From Euglena gracilis (taxonomy: Eukaryota > Euglenozoa > Euglenophyceae > Euglenales > Euglenaceae): a stretch of 21,764 nt of DNA. This document shows, piece after piece, positions 21,605-21,764 of this stretch. A program made the translations under genes and the position numbers. The notes beneath the pieces are model-generated. The model saw only the letters and a list, made by a program, of their open reading frames with translations. It did not search any database and was not told the origin of the DNA. The DNA is taken from the NCBI GenBank assembly GCA_900893395.1, contig CAAHFI010462542.1, positions 1 to 21,764 on the forward strand. Reading direction: 5' to 3'. How positions within the stretch are numbered: position 1 is the stretch's first letter; each line of letters opens with the position of its first letter.

Positions 21605-21764
21605 GGTATCGACGTTTTTGGAGGGGTGGAAGACGACCCAAATGTCAGTACAGCCTGGTTCCCATACTTGGGCCCATGGAAACCGTGATTTGGCCCTAAA
21701 ACTGGAAACCGATTGGGGTTCCCATTGCAACCCCGGTATAGCTATTCCGATGTGCCGGCCGGAT
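21605..21764 (+). repeat. Partial terminal monomer U104 (160 bp, cut by the window edge)
   Basis: The copy ends just after CCGGCCGGAT. It has C3 instead of C4 in GACGACCC, the GG/CC allele, TTGGCCCT instead of TTGGGCCT, a 4/4 hairpin II, and TATAGCTATT instead of TATAGGTATT. It holds more private changes than any core unit, as expected for an array margin or a poorly polished sequence end. Confidence 0.88.

Larger units (their letters stand above)
1..21764. repeat. Satellite DNA array, ~210-bp monomer, 103 full copies plus one partial
   Basis: The window is filled end to end by one tandem repeat. Each unit begins GGTATCGACG and ends AAACTAGCAA, and units run 206-211 bp, mostly 209, 210 or 211. 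All are in the same orientation, with no spacer, inversion or foreign insertion. Base composition of the 210-bp form is 61 G, 47 C and 51.4% G+C. The array enters and leaves the window mid-repeat, so its true length is unknown. Arrays of this kind are known as centromeric, pericentromeric, subtelomeric or interstitial heterochromatin of eukaryotes; which of these applies is inference. I do not recognise the family. Repeat status is certain; chromosomal location and function are not visible. Confidence 0.99.
19301..21764. repeat. Heterogeneous right edge, eleven full units and one partial (U93-U104)
   Basis: Units start at 19301, 19510, 19719, 19930, 20141, 20350, 20560, 20769, 20977, 21184, 21395 and 21605. 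The G-run/C-run lengths of the main hairpin are 5/4 in U93, U94, U97, U98 and U99, 4/4 in U100 and U104, 4/5 in U103, and 5/5 in U95, U96, U101 and U102. U100 lacks one G at its start and carries CACAC. U101 lacks two bases at CATAC. The types of change mirror those of the left edge. The last two kilobases are the most irregular part of the right side, again consistent with an array margin or with low consensus quality toward a sequence end. Confidence 0.9.
19719..21764. repeat. Mixed allele block in which CC returns (U95-U104)
   Basis: Using 1 = GG/C, 3 = GG/CC, 4 = GGG/CC, 5 = GG/GC and 6 = GGG/GC, the order from U95 is 44365 41443. CC is in the majority (seven of ten units), as at U5-U6 near the other edge. 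This is the only part of the window where CC and GC units stand side by side (U97/U98 and U99/U100). The block overlaps the heterogeneous right edge, so some calls may be consensus errors. Confidence 0.7.

Noticed and set aside
1-21764. CRISPR array
   Set aside because: There is no alternation of short repeats with unique spacers; the entire 210-bp unit is repeated and no cas genes are present.
1-21764. Telomeric or subtelomeric repeat tract
   Set aside because: No run of TTAGG, TTAGGG, TTTAGGG or similar telomere units occurs; GGATTAGTG is only a chance resemblance. A subtelomeric location is not excluded but has no positive evidence.
1-21764. Ribosomal intergenic spacer sub-repeats or a 5S rRNA gene array
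   Set aside because: No rRNA coding sequence or recognisable 5S internal control region is present. An array of over 100 units without a coding segment would be unusual for a spacer, though this cannot be strictly excluded.
1-21764. Transposon, retroelement or virus-like insertion within the array
   Set aside because: Every base is assigned to a monomer and all length differences are explained by changes of one or two bases, so there is no room for an insertion.

Overview
The whole window is one head-to-tail satellite DNA array. A monomer of about 210 bp (51% G+C) is repeated 103 times in full, followed by a partial 104th copy that the window edge cuts at 160 bp. Every copy points the same way. 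There is no unique flanking sequence, no inserted transposon, no inversion and no credible gene. I number the units U1 to U104, each starting at the GGTATCGACG motif. I walked every unit by hand, and every length difference is explained by a named small variant.

Layout: (1) a left edge of six heterogeneous units, 1-1249 (U1-U6, 206-210 bp); (2) a core of 86 units, 1250-19300 (U7-U92), where I see no change except at one site of about 10 bp near monomer positions 74-84; (3) a right edge of heterogeneous units, 19301-21764 (U93-U104). The edges carry homopolymer contractions, small deletions and a few substitutions, and several types recur at both ends. That could mean less homogenised array margins, or poorer consensus near the ends of an assembled contig. 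Sequence alone cannot decide.

The most interesting structure is the single variable site, which reads GG or GGG, then AAA, then C, CC, GC, GCC or nothing, then GTG. Its alleles are not randomly placed. CC occurs only in U5-U44 and U95-U104. GC occurs in U46-U93, in U98-U99 and in the odd edge units U1 and U4. Within the left domain, CC recurs every fourth unit (about 840 bp); within part of the right domain, GC-type alleles recur every third unit (about 630 bp). This resembles a faint higher-order repeat written in one short tag per monomer. The site lies in a degenerate 22-24 bp sub-duplication inside the monomer, which suggests slippage or internal conversion as a source.

Organism: a eukaryotic genome is most likely, because a homogeneous non-coding satellite of this size is typical of centromeric, pericentromeric or subtelomeric heterochromatin. 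CpG is only mildly depleted (11 seen, about 13.7 expected per monomer), which fits a lineage without heavy germline CpG methylation better than a typical vertebrate. I do not recognise the family and cannot name the species. No genes work together here; any function would be structural (chromatin, kinetochore, spacing) or through satellite transcripts, and neither can be shown from sequence.
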